A DNA stretch of 64,000 bases from Acidovorax sp. (GTDB taxonomy: Bacteria > Pseudomonadota > Gammaproteobacteria > Burkholderiales > Burkholderiaceae_C), in NCBI GenBank assembly GCA_030692685.1, contig JAUXZO010000005.1, positions 1 to 64,000 on the forward strand, read 5' to 3'. Numbering within the stretch: the stretch's first letter is position 1; every line of letters starts with the position of its first letter. Positions 7,199-15,480 of the stretch are shown piece after piece. Below the pieces are notes generated by a model. The model ran no database searches. It was not told where the DNA came from and saw only the letters and a program-made list of their open reading frames with translations. The position numbers and the translations under genes are program-made.

Positions 7199-9408
7199 AG
7201 ACAAACCCCGCCGCCCAGGCGTCGTTTACCCCGCAGTCCGACGCTCTCCCGCAGCTCATTGCCGCCACTGCGCACACGCTGCCAGAGCAGATGAACGCCT
7301 TGGTGCGGGCTCGCGCTTTTGCCGAGCCGTTGATGGCAGGCGAAACGCTGACCTCCGGCGAAAACACGCTGGCGCACGCGGATGCAGTGGCCACCATTCT
7401 GAAAAGTATCGGGGGCTCGGAGGCCATGCAGGCTGCCAGCTACCTGGTGCACGCATGCATTCACCTTAACAAACCCGAGGACGTGATTGCCAAGGCCTTT
7501 GGCGCCAACTTTGCGGCGCTGGCGGTGGAGACCACCAAGCTCATGCGCGTGCAAGAGCAGGCCCGCGCCGCCGAGCATCTGGACGACCCGGTCATGCAGA
7601 CCGAAAACGTGCGCAAGATGCTGCTGGCCTTCTCGCGCGACTTGCGGGTCGTGATGCTGCGGCTGGCATCGCGCCTGCAGACACTGCGCTTTCATGCGGC
7701 CACCAAGCGCCCCGTGCCGCCCAGCCTAGCGCGCGAGTCACTTCAGGTTTTTGCACCGCTGGCCAACCGCCTGGGCATCTGGCAGGTGAAGTGGGAACTG
7801 GAGGACCTGTCCTTTCGCTTTCTGGAGCCCGATACCTATAAAGACGTGGCCCGCCTGCTGGACGAGAAGCGCGGGGAGCGTGAGGTGTACATGGAGCAAT
7901 TGCGCGGCCGTCTGGAGTCTGATCTGCGTGCGCGCAGCATCAGTGCCAGCGTGCAAGGGCGGCCCAAGCATATCTACAGCATTGTCAAAAAGATGCGCGG
8001 CAAGTCGCTGAACTTCGACCAGGTGTTCGACATCCGTGCGCTGCGTGTCGTGGTGCCGTCGGTGAAGGATTGCTATGCCGCCCTGAGCTGGGTGCACGAG
8101 CAGTTCCAGCCCATTGTCGAAGAGTTTGACGACTACATCGCCAAGCCCAAGGCCAATGGGTACCAGTCCTTGCACACCATCGTGCGTGACGACCATGGCA
8201 AGCCCATCGAGATTCAGATTCGCACGCAGGCCATGCACGAGCATGCCGAGCACGGTGTGGCCGCACACTGGGCCTACAAAGAGGCGGGCGCCAAAGGCTA
8301 TGCGGGTGTTTCGGCCACCGGGGAATACGATGCCAAGATCGCCGTGCTGCGCCAGTTGCTGGCATGGGAGCGCGACCTGGCAGGTTCGGTGTCCAACCGG
8401 GGGTTGTTTGAAGATCGCATCTACGTATTGACGCCTGATGCGGCGGTGGTGGAGCTGCCCCAGGGTGCAACCCCTGTCGATTTTGCTTATGCGGTGCACA
8501 CAAGTCTGGGCCACCGTTGCCGGGGCGCCAAGGTCGATGGCGCCATGGTCACGCTCAACACGCAGCTACAAAACGGGCAAACGGTGGAGATATCCACCGT
8601 CAAGGAGGGACGCCCTTCGCGCGACTGGCTCAATGCGGAGCTGGGTTATCTCACTAGCAACCGGGCCAAAGCCAAAGTGCGTGCCTGGTTCAATGCCCAG
8701 GCTACCCACGAGACGGTAGGGCGTGGTCGCGAGGCGGTGGAAAAGCTGCTCCAGCGCGAAGGAAAGACAGCGATCAAGCTGGAAGACTTGGCGGTGCAAT
8801 TGGGATTCAAGTCGGCCGATGCACTGTTTGAAGTGGTGGGCAAAGACGAGTTTTCACTGCGCAACATTGAAACCGTGTTGCGCCCGCCTGAGCCGGTCGC
8901 TCAGCCGGACGATTTTCTGCTGCTCAAGAAGACGCGCACGAGCAACTCTTCCCCCAAGGCCGGCGTGCTCGTGGTGGGCATTGACTCGCTCATGACGCAG
9001 CTGGCCAAGTGCTGCAAGCCCGCGCCGCCGGACGACATTCGGGGTTTTGTCACCCGCGGCAAGGGCGTGAGCGTGCACCGGGCCGACTGCAGTAACTTCC
9101 GGGAGTTGGCCGCGCGCAGCATCGAGCGCGTGATTGATGTGGAGTGGGGCACGCCCAGATCCGCGGTGACGGTTGCCGTGTATCCGGTCGATGTGGCAGT
9201 ACAAGCCGCAGACCGCCAAGGCCTGCTACGGGATATCTCAGAAGTATTTGCCCGCGAAAAAACCAACGTGATTGGTGTTCAGACCCAGTCGGTCAAAGGG
9301 ACCGCCTGGATGACTTTCACCGTGGAGGTATCCGATTCGGGCCGGCTGAACAAGGTGTTGGCCATTGTTGCCGGGGTATCGGGAGTGCGTTCGGCGCGCC
9401 GCCGTTAA
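7195..9408 (+). CDS. relA: RelA-type (p)ppGpp synthetase
   Basis: A 737-residue RelA/SpoT homologue that makes the stringent-response alarmone from ATP and GTP/GDP. The N-terminal hydrolase domain is degenerate: no HD metal pair is visible where SpoT has it, the equivalent stretch reading AASYLVHACIHLNKPEDV. The synthetase domain is intact, with HIYSIVKKM (about residue 258) and EFDDYIAKPKANGYQSLHT (about 310-328). EFDD is the acidic signature of RelA, where SpoT-type enzymes have RFKD, so this is the synthetase-only form. A TGS domain follows at about 410-470, then a CC region and a C-terminal ACT domain (about 665-737). It overlaps the upstream hydrolase gene by 4 bp. Confidence 0.93.
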   Translation: MKTNPAAQASFTPQSDALPQLIAATAHTLPEQMNALVRARAFAEPLMAGETLTSGENTLAHADAVATILKSIGGSEAMQAASYLVHACIHLNKPEDVIAKAFGANFAALAVETTKLMRVQEQARAAEHLDDPVMQTENVRKMLLAFSRDLRVVMLRLASRLQTLRFHAATKRPVPPSLARESLQVFAPLANRLGIWQVKWELEDLSFRFLEPDTYKDVARLLDEKRGEREVYMEQLRGRLESDLRARSISASVQGRPKHIYSIVKKMRGKSLNFDQVFDIRALRVVVPSVKDCYAALSWVHEQFQPIVEEFDDYIAKPKANGYQSLHTIVRDDHGKPIEIQIRTQAMHEHAEHGVAAHWAYKEAGAKGYAGVSATGEYDAKIAVLRQLLAWERDLAGSVSNRGLFEDRIYVLTPDAAVVELPQGATPVDFAYAVHTSLGHRCRGAKVDGAMVTLNTQLQNGQTVEISTVKEGRPSRDWLNAELGYLTSNRAKAKVRAWFNAQATHETVGRGREAVEKLLQREGKTAIKLEDLAVQLGFKSADALFEVVGKDEFSLRNIETVLRPPEPVAQPDDFLLLKKTRTSNSSPKAGVLVVGIDSLMTQLAKCCKPAPPDDIRGFVTRGKGVSVHRADCSNFRELAARSIERVIDVEWGTPRSAVTVAVYPVDVAVQAADRQGLLRDISEVFAREKTNVIGVQTQSVKGTAWMTFTVEVSDSGRLNKVLAIVAGVSGVRSARRR

Positions 9409-9474
9409 AAGGCAACGCGCTTGCGTAGCGGCACTTTGTTGCGCGCTTTGCAAAAAGCGCCCGATTTTTGTGGC

Positions 9475-9480
9475 TATAAT
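9475..9480 (+). promoter_or_regulatory. -10 box of tRNA-Val promoter
   Basis: A perfect TATAAT lies 20 bp upstream of the tRNA 5' end. A possible -35 (TTGCAA, 9448-9453) is too far for ideal spacing, so only the -10 is called. Confidence 0.6.
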
Positions 9481-9499
9481 CGTGGTCTTGATTAACGAC

Positions 9500-9576
9500 A
9501 GGCGCGTAGCTCAGCTGGTTAGAGCACCACCTTGACATGGTGGGGGTCGTTGGTTCGAGTCCAATCGCGCCTACCA
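9500..9576 (+). tRNA. tRNA-Val (anticodon GAC)
   Basis: A 77-nt cloverleaf. The acceptor stem AGGCGCG pairs with CGCGCCT, the D arm is GCTCAGCTGGTTAGAGC, the anticodon loop is TTGACAT, the T arm contains GGTTCGAGTCC, and CCA is encoded. It is flanked by its own -10 box and a strong terminator, so it is a monocistronic tRNA unit. Confidence 0.96.
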
Positions 9577-9611
9577 AATACCGCAAGCCAAACCAGGGCT
9601 TGCAAGCAAAA

Positions 9612-9645
9612 AAGCCCGCTTACCCAGCGGGCTTTTTTTGTTTTT
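9612..9645 (+). terminator. Rho-independent terminator after tRNA-Val
   Basis: Stem AAGCCCGCT / AGCGGGCTT with a 5-nt loop, followed by a run of seven T and then GTTTTT. Confidence 0.9.
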
Positions 9646-9829
9646 CAGTTCGCATAACCCATCCCATGCGATGGGCTACGGGATTTTTCTCACCGCTCAA
9701 TATCGGTGCTGCGGGTTCGGAATTTCGCTGATGGTCGACATTCTTTGCTGGCTGAGAGCCTTTGTCTTACGCCCTGCAAAAGTGCGCCGGCCCACCTTTT
9801 AGCTACCACCAAGCCTAAAGGAGATAGTC

Positions 9830-9934
9830 ATGTACACCACAAAAGCTGGCGAAGTCGGTATTCCCGATTTTTCGCAGAACACGCCGATGAAGCCGCCTGA
9901 GCAGGGCCGCAAAATTCGCGATGGCAAACCCTGA
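9830..9934 (+). CDS. Small hypothetical protein, 34 residues
   Basis: Reads MYTTKAGEVGIPDFSQNTPM then KPPEQGRKIRDGKP. It is supported by a strong Shine-Dalgarno AAAGGAGAT 6 nt before the ATG and by ordinary codon choice. There is no membrane segment or cysteine; the product is soluble, basic at the end and Pro/Gly-rich. I do not recognise it. It stands alone in the spacer after tRNA-Val, about 100 bp before another very short gene, and may be co-transcribed with it. Expression is unproven; conservation in relatives would decide. Confidence 0.5.
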   Translation: MYTTKAGEVGIPDFSQNTPMKPPEQGRKIRDGKP

Positions 9935-10030
9935 TCAGTTCGTGTCAGGCATGCGCATAGGCGTTTGTCTGACATTAAACGGTGGGCAGCGGCGATAACT
10001 TATGGCTCTTCATCGTAAGGATTGCACACC

Positions 10031-10186
10031 ATGAACACGTCGCATAACGTATCTCATCCTCACAAGGGCCTGGTAGCTGATTCCGATCCTGCGTTTGGCA
10101 TGTATGACATCCAAATTTTTTGGCTGGCCGCGCTGGTAGCCGTTGTGGCCGTGATCGCGGTCGCCTATTTCAAAATGGGCTACTGA
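10031..10186 (+). CDS. Small single-helix membrane protein, 51 residues
   Basis: A 51-codon frame with a polar N-terminus rich in His/Ser (MNTSHNVSHPHKGLVADSDP) and one clear transmembrane helix, WLAALVAVVAVIAVAYF (about residues 31-47), ending KMGY. A weak SD (GTAAGGA) lies 10-16 nt upstream. This composition is typical of small inner-membrane proteins. The partner is unknown. It is followed by a hairpin at 10213-10250. Confidence 0.5.
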   Translation: MNTSHNVSHPHKGLVADSDPAFGMYDIQIFWLAALVAVVAVIAVAYFKMGY

Positions 10187-10212
10187 CCGCAGGGGTCACT
10201 CTACGCACGCCA

Positions 10213-10250
10213 CCCACTCGCACTCGGAGCCTTGGCTCCTGCTGAGTGGG
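10213..10250 (+). terminator. Hairpin after the small membrane-protein gene
   Basis: CCCACTC (10213-10219) pairs with GAGTGGG (10244-10250), with an inner GGAGCC / GGCTCC pair. There is no T-run, so it may be a Rho-assisted terminator or simply a hairpin. Confidence 0.4.
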
Positions 10251-10333
10251 GGCAGGGGAGATTAGTTGGCGGCCCCCAACTTTTCTCCACGTTCGTTTTT
10301 TTTCTCACGTCAATGAACGTAGTGCAAAACGGT

Positions 10334-10477
10334 TCAGAAATGCGGTGGCGGGTCTTGCACCGGTGGCTCGCCAGGGTGGGGTGGCGGATCGCCCTTGGTG
10401 GGTTCGGGGACCCAGGTGGGCGGCGTTTCCACGGGAGGGAACGGTGGCACTGGGGAGGGCGAGGGTGTTGGCAGCAT
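10334..10477 (-). CDS. Small extremely proline-rich protein, 47 residues
   Basis: The frame gives MLPTPSPSPVPPFPPVETPP, then TWVPEPTKGDPPPHPGEPPV and QDPPPHF. There are 21 prolines in 47 residues, including two PPP runs. An AAGGA Shine-Dalgarno sits 9-10 nt before the ATG. There are no cysteines and no membrane segment; it should be an extended, unstructured peptide. PPP runs stall ribosomes unless EF-P is present, and efp and its modifying enzyme earP lie at 17-19 kb in this window. The function is unknown. Longer frames on the same DNA in other phases lack this regularity. Confidence 0.55.
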   Translation of the reverse strand: MLPTPSPSPVPPFPPVETPPTWVPEPTKGDPPPHPGEPPVQDPPPHF

Positions 10478-10619
10478 GGAGGTTCCTTTCAGTTGAGTCG
10501 GTCAGTACAAACTTCACCTTAGCCACCCGTCCGATTGTTTTGTGCCAGTCAACTTCCCGAGTTTCTGTCGATTTTTAGAGCTGCCAGAGCCACCCACCCC
10601 CCGCAGTGCCTCCCTCATT

Positions 10620-11723
10620 TCATGGCGTGTTCATGGCACGACTCGCGTGCAGGCTACCTGCAGCTGAAGCTGTCCTGAAATCTTCCGGGCCCGTGGGCAC
10701 CCGAACCTGGGGCAAACAATCGGGGTATTCACGCTGGATGAACGTGACGAGCGCCTCGCGCACCCGGCAACGCAGGTCAAAGGCGAGGCCAGATGAGCGT
10801 GCCGAGACCAACACCCGGATCTGGATGGTGCGCTCGGTGACGTCGGTCAGTTGCAGCACGCTGACGCGCTTGTCCCACTCAGGTGCGGTTTCCAGAATGC
10901 GCTGAAGTTCTGCGCGCAGAGGGTCTAGCGGCAGGCGGTAGTCGGCAAACAGAAACACCGTACCCAGAATTTCCGAACTCGTGCGTGTCCAGTTTTGAAA
11001 CGGGTGCTCAATGAACCACTGCAGTGGAATGATGAGACGCCGCTCGTCCCAGATGCGCAGCACCACGTAGGTGCTGGTGATCTCTTCCACACGGCCCCAC
11101 TCGCCTTCGATGATGAGCACATCGTCTATGCGAATCGGCTGCGCCAGCGCAATCTGCAGCCCCGCAATGATGTTGCTGAACACTGGGCGTGCGGCAATGC
11201 CCGCCACGATGCCCACCACCCCCGCCGACGCCAGCAGGCTGGCACCCACCTGCCGAGCACCCGGAAAGGTCATGAGCATGAGCGCTAACCCCGCCATCAC
11301 CACCCCAGTCATGGCGGTGCGCGACAACACGCGCGCTTGCGTGGCAATGCGCCGGGCGGTCAGGTTGTCTTCCACATCTGCGGGATGTTGGGCAATGATG
11401 CCGTTGGCGAGGCCGCCAATGGCTGCAATCAGCAACCAGCAGGCCCCCGCAATGATGGCCAGTCCGTTGATATGGCGGATGCCGCTGATGTAGAGCAGGT
11501 CGTCGCCAGCGGCTTGCCACACCAATTGCAAGGCAATCAGCGGCAGCAAAACCCGCATGACGGGAACACTAGCCAGCACGACGGTGTGCACCACCGGCAG
11601 TGGTGACGTAGCCCGGCGCAGCACGATGGCAATGATGCAGTGGGCGATGGCTGCCAGCGTGATGGCACACAACGCGGCTACAGCAGTGGCGAGACCGGGG
11701 GAGAGTTCAAAACCTTCGGGCAT
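10620..11723 (-). CDS. MscS-family mechanosensitive channel protein
   Basis: A 367-residue inner-membrane protein. Hydrophobic segments occur near residues 10-35, 50-70, 80-108, 135-155 and 160-185. The pore-lining helix region ASLLASAGVVGIVAGIAARPVFSNIIAG is followed by the MscS beta domain (IRIDDVLIIEGEWGRVEEI, then LRIWDERRLIIPLQWFIEHP). These channels open under membrane tension to relieve hypo-osmotic shock. The helix count exceeds that of E. coli MscS, so it belongs to the larger YnaI/YbdG-like group; the exact subgroup is uncertain. It is transcribed away from phaR. Confidence 0.85.
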   Translation of the reverse strand: MPEGFELSPGLATAVAALCAITLAAIAHCIIAIVLRRATSPLPVVHTVVLASVPVMRVLLPLIALQLVWQAAGDDLLYISGIRHINGLAIIAGACWLLIAAIGGLANGIIAQHPADVEDNLTARRIATQARVLSRTAMTGVVMAGLALMLMTFPGARQVGASLLASAGVVGIVAGIAARPVFSNIIAGLQIALAQPIRIDDVLIIEGEWGRVEEITSTYVVLRIWDERRLIIPLQWFIEHPFQNWTRTSSEILGTVFLFADYRLPLDPLRAELQRILETAPEWDKRVSVLQLTDVTERTIQIRVLVSARSSGLAFDLRCRVREALVTFIQREYPDCLPQVRVPTGPEDFRTASAAGSLHASRAMNTP

Positions 11724-11987
11724 GGGGCGCAGATCAGATGGGCAAACGGCGACTATCGCACCGGCTCGTCAAGGTGTATGTCGGACGTTGTCCCGCACGG
11801 TTTTGCCTAAGGTAGGGGGCAGGGATCGAGTTCCGACGGCGGCTGACATGGGCTTGCGCCCCGTTGTCACTCCCGCGACAGGAGCGTGCGAACCCTCATC
11901 AGGGTATTCCTTTGCTGGTGCGTGGGCGCCCGTTCCCTAGAATGTGCTGCACTGCAATACATGGGTGTTTAGCCCGAGGAGTTTGTC

Positions 11988-12521
11988 GTGTCCGAACAGA
12001 AAAGTGCCGCTCCCAAGTCGGTGCAACGTGTCATCAAGAAGTACCCCAACCGCCGTCTGTACGACACAGACACCTCCACCTACATCACGCTGGCCGAGGT
12101 GCGCCAGCTCGTCATGGCCAACCAGCAGGTGGTCGTGCGTGACGCCAAGACGGGCGAAGACCTCACGCGCAGTATCTTGCTGCAGATCATTCTGGAAGAA
12201 GAGGCCGGTGGCGCACCCATGTTCACCGAGGCCGTGCTGGCCAACATCATTCGTTTCTACGGCCACGCAATGCAGAGTTTCATGGGCGCGTATCTCGAGA
12301 AGAACGTGCAGGCCTTCACAGACGTGCAAGCCAAGCTGGCTGAGCAATCACAAAGCGTGACCCCTGAAATGTGGGCCCAGTTCATGAACCTGCAGTCGCC
12401 CATGCTCAAGGGCATGATGGGCAACTACGTAGAGCAATCCCAGTCCGTGTTGACCCAGATGCAGGAGCAGATGCAAAAGCAGACCGAGCAAATGCTGGGC
12501 GCTTTCGGATTGAAAAGGTGA
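11988..12521 (+). CDS. phaR: Polyhydroxyalkanoate synthesis repressor PhaR
   Basis: A 177-residue regulator. The N-terminal DNA-binding domain contains IKKYPNRRLYDTDTSTYITL (about residues 16-35), diagnostic of PhaR, which represses phasin genes and binds the polymer granule. The C-terminal half is helical and Gln/Met-rich (QMQEQMQKQTEQMLGAF), suited to granule association. It starts at a GTG codon preceded by GAGGA 8 nt upstream. TAGAAT at about 11937-11942 is a possible -10. It fits functionally with the 3-hydroxybutyrate dehydrogenase gene at 5.3-6.1 kb. Confidence 0.93.
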   Translation: MSEQKSAAPKSVQRVIKKYPNRRLYDTDTSTYITLAEVRQLVMANQQVVVRDAKTGEDLTRSILLQIILEEEAGGAPMFTEAVLANIIRFYGHAMQSFMGAYLEKNVQAFTDVQAKLAEQSQSVTPEMWAQFMNLQSPMLKGMMGNYVEQSQSVLTQMQEQMQKQTEQMLGAFGLKR

Positions 12522-12700
12522 CCGCCTGAGTTGCCTGCGGCACCTTTCCCCAAGGCGGAAGATGCTTTCACGGCAGGACCACCCAGGCTAGGCGTCCGTC
12601 GCTGATATCGCACCGGTTTTACCCGCTGCGGTGCGGCGCAAACGGTTGGTGAATGGGCAACCGCACCCGTCCAACGCCGGAACTGGGACAATACGGGGAT

Positions 12701-14092
12701 ATGAGCGAAGTACTTTCCCCCACAAAAATACCCAAAGTCGGATTTGTCAGCCTGGGCTGCCCCAAGGCCCTGACTGATTCCGAGTTGATCCTCACGCAAC
12801 TGAGCGCCGAGGGTTACGAAACCTCCAAGACCTTTCAGGGCGCGGACCTGGTCATTGTCAACACCTGCGGCTTCATTGACGACGCGGTGCGTGAAAGCCT
12901 CGACACCATTGGGGAAGCGCTGGCTGAGAACGGCAAGGTCATCGTCACTGGATGCCTGGGCGCGCGCGCTGGCGAAGGCGGCGGCAACCTGGTCAAGCAG
13001 ATGCACCCCAGCGTGCTGGCGGTGACTGGCCCCCACGCCACGCAAGAGGTGATGGACGCAGTCCACCTCAATTTGCCCAAGCCACACGACCCCTTTATCG
13101 ACCTGGTGCCTGGCGCCTTCGGCGTGGCGGGCATCAAGCTCACACCCAAACACTACGCCTACCTCAAGATCAGCGAGGGCTGTAACCACCGCTGCACCTT
13201 CTGTATCATCCCGTCGATGCGCGGTGACCTGGTGTCGCGCCCCATCGGCGATGTGTTGAGCGAGGCCAAGGCCCTGTTCGCTGGCGGCGTCAAAGAACTG
13301 CTGGTCATCAGCCAGGACACCTCTGCCTACGGTGTGGACGTGAAATACCGCACCGGCTTCTGGGACGGAAAACCCGTCAAGACCCGCATGCTGGAGCTGG
13401 TGCAGACCCTGGGCGAAATCGCCGAACCGTATGGCGCCTGGGTGCGCCTGCACTATGTGTACCCGTACCCCAGCGTGGACGAGGTCATTCCGCTCATGGC
13501 CACGGGCAGCGTGTTGCCTTACCTCGACGTGCCCTTTCAGCACAGCCACCCCGATGTCCTGAAGCGCATGAAGCGCCCCGCCAGCGGCGAGCGCAACCTG
13601 GAGCGCATCCAGCGCTGGCGCGAGGCCTGCCCGGAGATCGTGATCCGCAGCACGTTCATCGCCGGTTTCCCGGGCGAGACGGAAGAAGAGTTTGCCCATC
13701 TGCTCGACTTCGTGCGCGAGGCGCAGATTGACCGCGCGGGCTGTTTTGCCTACAGCGATGTGAGCGGTGCCGCAGCCAACGCGCTGCCCGGCATGCTGCC
13801 GATGGAAGTGCGCGAAGAGCGCCGCGCCCGTTTCATGGCCGTGGCTGAAGAGGTGTCCATTGCCAAGCTGCAGCGCCGCGTGGGCGCCACCATGCAGGTG
13901 CTGGTGGATTCCGCCCCCGGCCTGGGCCGCAAGGGGGGAGTAGGCCGCACTTACGCCGATGCGCCCGAAATCGACGGCACCGTTCAACTGCTGCCGCCCG
14001 AAAAAATCAGCAAGACGATGAAGGTGGGCGAGTTCACCAAAGCCCGCATTGTGGGTGTGCGTGGGCACGATCTGGTGGCGCTGCCGGTGTGA
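12701..14092 (+). CDS. rimO: Ribosomal protein S12 methylthiotransferase RimO
   Basis: A 463-residue radical-SAM enzyme that adds a methylthio group to an Asp of ribosomal protein S12. The N-terminal MTTase domain has [15 protein letters not shown] and NTCGFIDDA plus VTGCLGAR, giving the three Cys for one Fe-S cluster. The radical-SAM motif is CNHRCTFC (Cys-x3-Cys-x2-Cys), and a C-terminal TRAM-like domain follows. The start at 12701 gives [20 protein letters not shown], a typical length; an ATG 48 nt upstream is possible but less likely. A large open frame on the opposite strand is a shadow. Confidence 0.95.
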   Translation: MSEVLSPTKIPKVGFVSLGCPKALTDSELILTQLSAEGYETSKTFQGADLVIVNTCGFIDDAVRESLDTIGEALAENGKVIVTGCLGARAGEGGGNLVKQMHPSVLAVTGPHATQEVMDAVHLNLPKPHDPFIDLVPGAFGVAGIKLTPKHYAYLKISEGCNHRCTFCIIPSMRGDLVSRPIGDVLSEAKALFAGGVKELLVISQDTSAYGVDVKYRTGFWDGKPVKTRMLELVQTLGEIAEPYGAWVRLHYVYPYPSVDEVIPLMATGSVLPYLDVPFQHSHPDVLKRMKRPASGERNLERIQRWREACPEIVIRSTFIAGFPGETEEEFAHLLDFVREAQIDRAGCFAYSDVSGAAANALPGMLPMEVREERRARFMAVAEEVSIAKLQRRVGATMQVLVDSAPGLGRKGGVGRTYADAPEIDGTVQLLPPEKISKTMKVGEFTKARIVGVRGHDLVALPV

Positions 14093-14093
14093 G

Positions 14094-14200
14094 TTTTTTC
14101 AAAAATAGGAGCTGCTAGGGCTTGAATATATTGAGTTTCAGGGTGTTTTTATACTGAAACCAATGCTTATCAAGCGCTACCAGCTCTTATATTGATAGCT
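14094..14200. repeat. Paired, diverged copies related to the dispersed repeat
   Basis: After rimO, AAAAATAGGAGCTGCTAGGG with CTTGAATATA is followed 40 bp later by the inverse-type TTATCAAGCGCTACCAGCTC TTATATTGATAGCT. Together they form an imperfect inverted repeat across about 100 bp, of the same general type as, but diverged from, the copies at 23.3, 26.1 and 32.5 kb. It may also act as a terminator for rimO, although no clean T-run is present. Confidence 0.5.
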
Positions 14201-14292
14201 GCGGCCGCTGCGCTGCAGGCCGATTCCCGTCCGAATTCGGATATGCTTTTGGCGGCGCACCCCATCCGGGCCACACATACGAGGAATACATC

Positions 14293-15471
14293 ATGGGTCT
14301 CATCCAGGCGGCGGTTGGTTCGATTGGCGGAATGCTTGCCGATCAGTGGAAGGATTTCTACACCGTACCCGAGGGCCTGCCCGCCACGGCGGCGCTGTTC
14401 GCTGCGGTGCCGCGTGGCACCAACGCCGGGCGGGGTTCGAACACCAAGGGGTCCTCGAACATCATCACCAATGGCTCCAAGATCGTCGTGCCTGAGGGTT
14501 ACGGTCTGCTGCTGTTCCAGGACGGCGCCATCACCGGCTTTGCCGCCGAGCCTGGCGGCTACGAGTGGAACTCCAGCGATCTGCAGTCCAAGTCGATCTT
14601 TACCGGCGGCGGTTTTGTCGAATCGATGGTCAAGCAGAGCTGGGAGCGCTTCAAGTTTGGCGGCCAGCCGGGCTCGCAGCAGTCCGCGTTCTTCGTTTCG
14701 CTCAAGGAGCTGCCGGACAACCGTTTTGGCACGCAGTCCGATATTTACTGGGATGACCGCTACCTCAATGCGCAGGTTGGCGCCATCACCCGTGGCAGCT
14801 ACACGCTGAAAATTGTCGATCCGATCCTCTTCGTCAAGAGTTTTGTACCGGCCAAGTACCTGCAATCGGGCGAGGTGTTTGATTTCACCGACCTCGACAA
14901 TGCAGCGGCGAGTCAGCTTTTCAATGAGGTGGTGGGGTCGCTCGCACCGGCGTTCAGCCTGTACACCAATGACCCCGCCAAGGGCAACCGCATCACCAAG
15001 ATCCAGCAGGATTCGGTCGGTTTTGCCAAGAGCCTGTCGGACGCGGTGGAGAGCGCCTACCAGTGGAAATCCGACCGCGGTCTGGCCATCGTCAAGACCG
15101 CCATCATCTCGATCGAGTACGACGCCCAGACCAAGGAACTCCTCAAGACCGTGCAGCGCGCGGACGCGCTGCTGGGTGCGCGCGGCAATTCCAACCTGCA
15201 GGCCTCTGTGGCAGCGGGCATGCAGTCTGCGGGCGAGAACGCTGGTGCCAACGGCATTTTTGGCATGGGGATGGCAGCGGGCGTGGCAGGCATCAGCGGG
15301 CTGCAGCAGCCCGTGGCGCCGGTGGTTCCTGTGTCCGCAGCACCGGCACCGGCCGCTGTGCCAGCTGACGACCCAATCGCCCGGCTCACCAAAGCCAAGC
15401 AGATGCTCGATGCGGGCCTGATCACGCAGGCCGATTACGACGCGGTGAAGGCCAAGGCGCTGGGCCTGTAG
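14293..15471 (+). CDS. SPFH-domain protein of the 'virion core' type with C-terminal SHOCT motif
   Basis: A 392-residue protein. Residues from about 45 to 300 match the SPFH/band-7-like family, with IVVPEGYGLLLFQDGAITGF, the GGGFVESM region, and a beta-rich repeat up to KTAIISIEYD. A Gly/Ala/Pro linker (about 310-355) then leads to a SHOCT-like tail, DDPIARLTKAKQMLDAGLIT plus QADYDAVKAKALGL. The Bacillus homologue YdjI is encoded with PspA and a zinc-ribbon protein and works on membrane stress. Here it starts a three-gene run with a zinc-ribbon and a small membrane protein and no PspA. ATG at 14293 with a GAGGAAT SD. Confidence 0.82.
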   Translation: MGLIQAAVGSIGGMLADQWKDFYTVPEGLPATAALFAAVPRGTNAGRGSNTKGSSNIITNGSKIVVPEGYGLLLFQDGAITGFAAEPGGYEWNSSDLQSKSIFTGGGFVESMVKQSWERFKFGGQPGSQQSAFFVSLKELPDNRFGTQSDIYWDDRYLNAQVGAITRGSYTLKIVDPILFVKSFVPAKYLQSGEVFDFTDLDNAAASQLFNEVVGSLAPAFSLYTNDPAKGNRITKIQQDSVGFAKSLSDAVESAYQWKSDRGLAIVKTAIISIEYDAQTKELLKTVQRADALLGARGNSNLQASVAAGMQSAGENAGANGIFGMGMAAGVAGISGLQQPVAPVVPVSAAPAPAAVPADDPIARLTKAKQMLDAGLITQADYDAVKAKALGL

Positions 15472-15480
15472 GGCCTACAC

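Noticed and set aside
10246-10578. Plus-strand frames of 96-110 codons between the small membrane-protein gene and the MscS gene
   Set aside because: Trp/Arg/Gly-rich, without SD or recognisable features; the minus-strand proline-rich frame on the same DNA has an SD and a regular composition.
12425-14068. 547-codon open frame on the minus strand opposite rimO
   Set aside because: Its His/Ala/Gly/Gln-rich composition is what a GC-rich antisense frame gives. rimO on the plus strand has every family motif.
14293-15471. Possible prophage gene, because SPFH 'virion core' families carry a viral name
   Set aside because: The family name comes from a poxvirus similarity; the gene is in a bacterial envelope-type cassette and no phage genes are near.
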